Origin: Dethiobacter sp.
Lineage (GTDB): Bacteria > Bacillota_D > Dethiobacteria > Dethiobacterales > Dethiobacteraceae
NCBI GenBank assembly: GCA_018333395.1
Contig: JAGXSQ010000090.1
Span: 1-5,143, forward strand
Direction: 5' to 3'
DNA length: 5,143 bases
Both the position numbers and the translations under genes were made by a program. Numbering within the stretch: position 1 is the stretch's first letter; the number at the start of each line of letters is the position of its first letter. Under the pieces are notes generated by a model. It saw only the letters and a list, made by a program, of their open reading frames with translations, had not been told where the DNA came from and did no database searches. Shown piece after piece: positions 4,295-5,143 of the stretch.

Positions 4295-4453
4295 GTTACC
4301 GCAGATGCGGCATAATCGACAGCTTCTTGGCTGAACAGCACAGCAGGCTACACCGCCCCTGTTGGCCGGTCATGCGCCACCCTCGAGTCCGCCGCCGGCG
4401 GGTCAAGCCTTGTCCCATACTCCCGCCCCTCTGTCCTGCGAGTACCCGCAGGA
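4295..4453 (-). repeat. repeat copy C: out-of-frame methylase tail plus 3' flank
   Basis: Directly downstream of the methylase stop, the minus strand encodes EGREYGTRLDPPAADSRVAH, then DRPTGAV and TAG (4348), but in a frame shifted by one base from the methylase. This tail matches copies A and B. Beyond it, 4307-4377 (covering the end of the tail and the non-coding flank) is identical to 2229-2299, and similarity continues to GTTACC at 4295. The stretch 4182-4295 holds the MazF operon leader and nothing else I recognise. Confidence 0.78.
4434..4453. repeat. 20-bp palindrome directly after the methylase stop codon
   Basis: The arms TCCTGCG and CGCAGGA are exact inverted complements around the 6-base loop AGTACC. 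The palindrome abuts the TGA at 4454-4456. Copies A and B have no such palindrome at the same place; compared with B, copy C is 16 bases longer here, which equals one base modulo three and accounts for the frameshift of the tail. It could also act as a hairpin at the mRNA end, but has no T-tract. Confidence 0.6.
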
Positions 4454-5143
4454 TCACCGCGCCATTTCGTCGTAAAGCTCCAGAATCGCCTCTTTGGTGC
4501 GGTAGTGGCCATACTTGGCCTCGTCCTTGCGCTTGACGATGGGGAAGGTCTCCATGATGTAGGCCACGTCGTCCCGGCCAATGCCGTAGAGGTGGAAGTA
4601 GAGCGCGTCTAGCTCTGCGCGCAGCCAGAAACGCCGCTCGTCGTCCCAGATGAAGGGCGGGCCGTTATATCCAAGGTCACGGGCGAAGGGCTGCATGTCC
4701 CAGGCAGTGTAGGTGAGTTCTAGCACGCGGGGGGGGATGAAATGGCTGGTATGTGGGGTGTAGGTGGTGGGAGGTAGGACGGGGAGTTGCTTCAAAATGA
4801 AGAAGTTGACGTTAGTGCTGCCTATTTTGCTTCGCGCCACGTAATCAAACACGTAAGTGTTGAAATTTTGCAGGAGTTTACAAGCCTGTGCGGTAGTGGC
4901 ATCTGAAGGGTATGTAATGAATTCGCTGTCACCAAGTCCAAGAACGGGTGAAAACTTGGCGATGATACTCCGCTCGTTAGTTGAAGGCCCAAACCGCCGG
5001 TACGATAGTTGCCAACGCTGATTGGGTTCAAGTTGCCTGATGACCTCGGTCCCTTTCACCCAGTACCGCGGCATGGGCAGCGCCTGCGGGTCGCGCTTCT
5101 CGTCTACCGTCATGTCCCTCGTGTCGCCGCTCGCGGTGTAGGT
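4454..5143 (-). CDS. Eco57I-like (type IIG-like) DNA methyltransferase/restriction protein, C-terminal part
   Basis: The frame is open to the window edge, so only the last 229 residues are visible; the Met at 5113 is probably internal. Visible family signatures are LPMPRYWV, STNERS followed by AKFSPVLGLGD, FDYVARSKIGSTN, FFILKQLPVLPP, PPRVLELTYTAWDMQPFARD and WDDERRFWLRAELDALYFHL. The end reads YGIGRDDVAYIMETFPIVKR, then [20 protein letters not shown]. This is the target-recognition and C-terminal region of large N6-adenine methyltransferases of the Eco57I kind, used in type IIG-like restriction and by some multi-gene phage defence systems. The methylase motifs (NPPY) and any nuclease domain would lie outside the window. 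The protein stops at DEMAR; comparison with copy B shows a tail of about 30 residues lost by frameshift. Activity may or may not survive. Confidence 0.85.
   Translation of the reverse strand, partial: TYTASGDTRDMTVDEKRDPQALPMPRYWVKGTEVIRQLEPNQRWQLSYRRFGPSTNERSIIAKFSPVLGLGDSEFITYPSDATTAQACKLLQNFNTYVFDYVARSKIGSTNVNFFILKQLPVLPPTTYTPHTSHFIPPRVLELTYTAWDMQPFARDLGYNGPPFIWDDERRFWLRAELDALYFHLYGIGRDDVAYIMETFPIVKRKDEAKYGHYRTKEAILELYDEMAR

Noticed and set aside
4348..4581. Minus-strand frame of 77 codons overlapping the methylase end
   Set aside because: Its first half is the out-of-frame shadow of the methylase; only its second half is meaningful, as the displaced methylase tail.
1..5143. CRISPR array, tRNA or rRNA genes, IS element or integrase
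   Set aside because: No regularly spaced direct repeats, no tRNA-like cloverleaf, and no transposase or recombinase motifs were seen in any frame.

Overview
The window runs from the end of what look like ordinary chromosomal genes into a defence/toxin-antitoxin island. The host cannot be named with certainty. The partial DUF3084 protein (a family I know mainly from Deinococcota and cyanobacteria) and two genes with a -10-like TANNNT hexamer only 6-7 bases before the ATG and no Shine-Dalgarno (a leaderless layout common in Deinococcus relatives) suggest a Deinococcota-type bacterium. A Chloroflexota or cyanobacterial relative is not excluded.

Left part (1-1511, plus strand): the C-terminal end of a DUF3084 protein, then an unrecognised single-pass membrane protein with a beta-rich domain and a long charged helix. 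These genes are rich in the tetranucleotide CTAG (11 sites in 1.5 kb, against 5 in the remaining 3.6 kb), so composition changes at about 1511.

Right part (about 1512-5143): every gene I can support is on the minus strand. Read in the direction of transcription: (1) the C-terminal end of a large Eco57I-like (type IIG-like) DNA methyltransferase/restriction protein, entering from the window edge; (2) a DUF2281 antitoxin plus PemK/MazF toxin; (3) a second, truncated copy of the methylase 3' end; (4) a DUF2442-DUF4160 pair, a beheaded PIN-domain toxin fused to a stray TA leader, and a small putative antitoxin; (5) a third, still shorter copy of the methylase tail; (6) an antitoxin plus ParE/HigB-like toxin; (7) a short remnant resembling the start of a HigB toxin on the opposite strand.

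The most striking structure is the architecture. Copies of the methylase 3' end, all ending in [13 protein letters not shown], sit at the boundaries between toxin-antitoxin cassettes: at 4295-4498 inside and after the real gene, at 3380-3597, and at 2215-2338. Two copies share an identical 71-bp stretch and two share an identical 44-bp stretch. This looks like a cassette array built by repeated insertion or recombination at the 3' end of a restriction-modification gene. No integrase or transposase is visible here. The methylase itself appears frameshifted at its extreme C-terminus beside a small palindrome, and its lost tail can still be read in the neighbouring frame.
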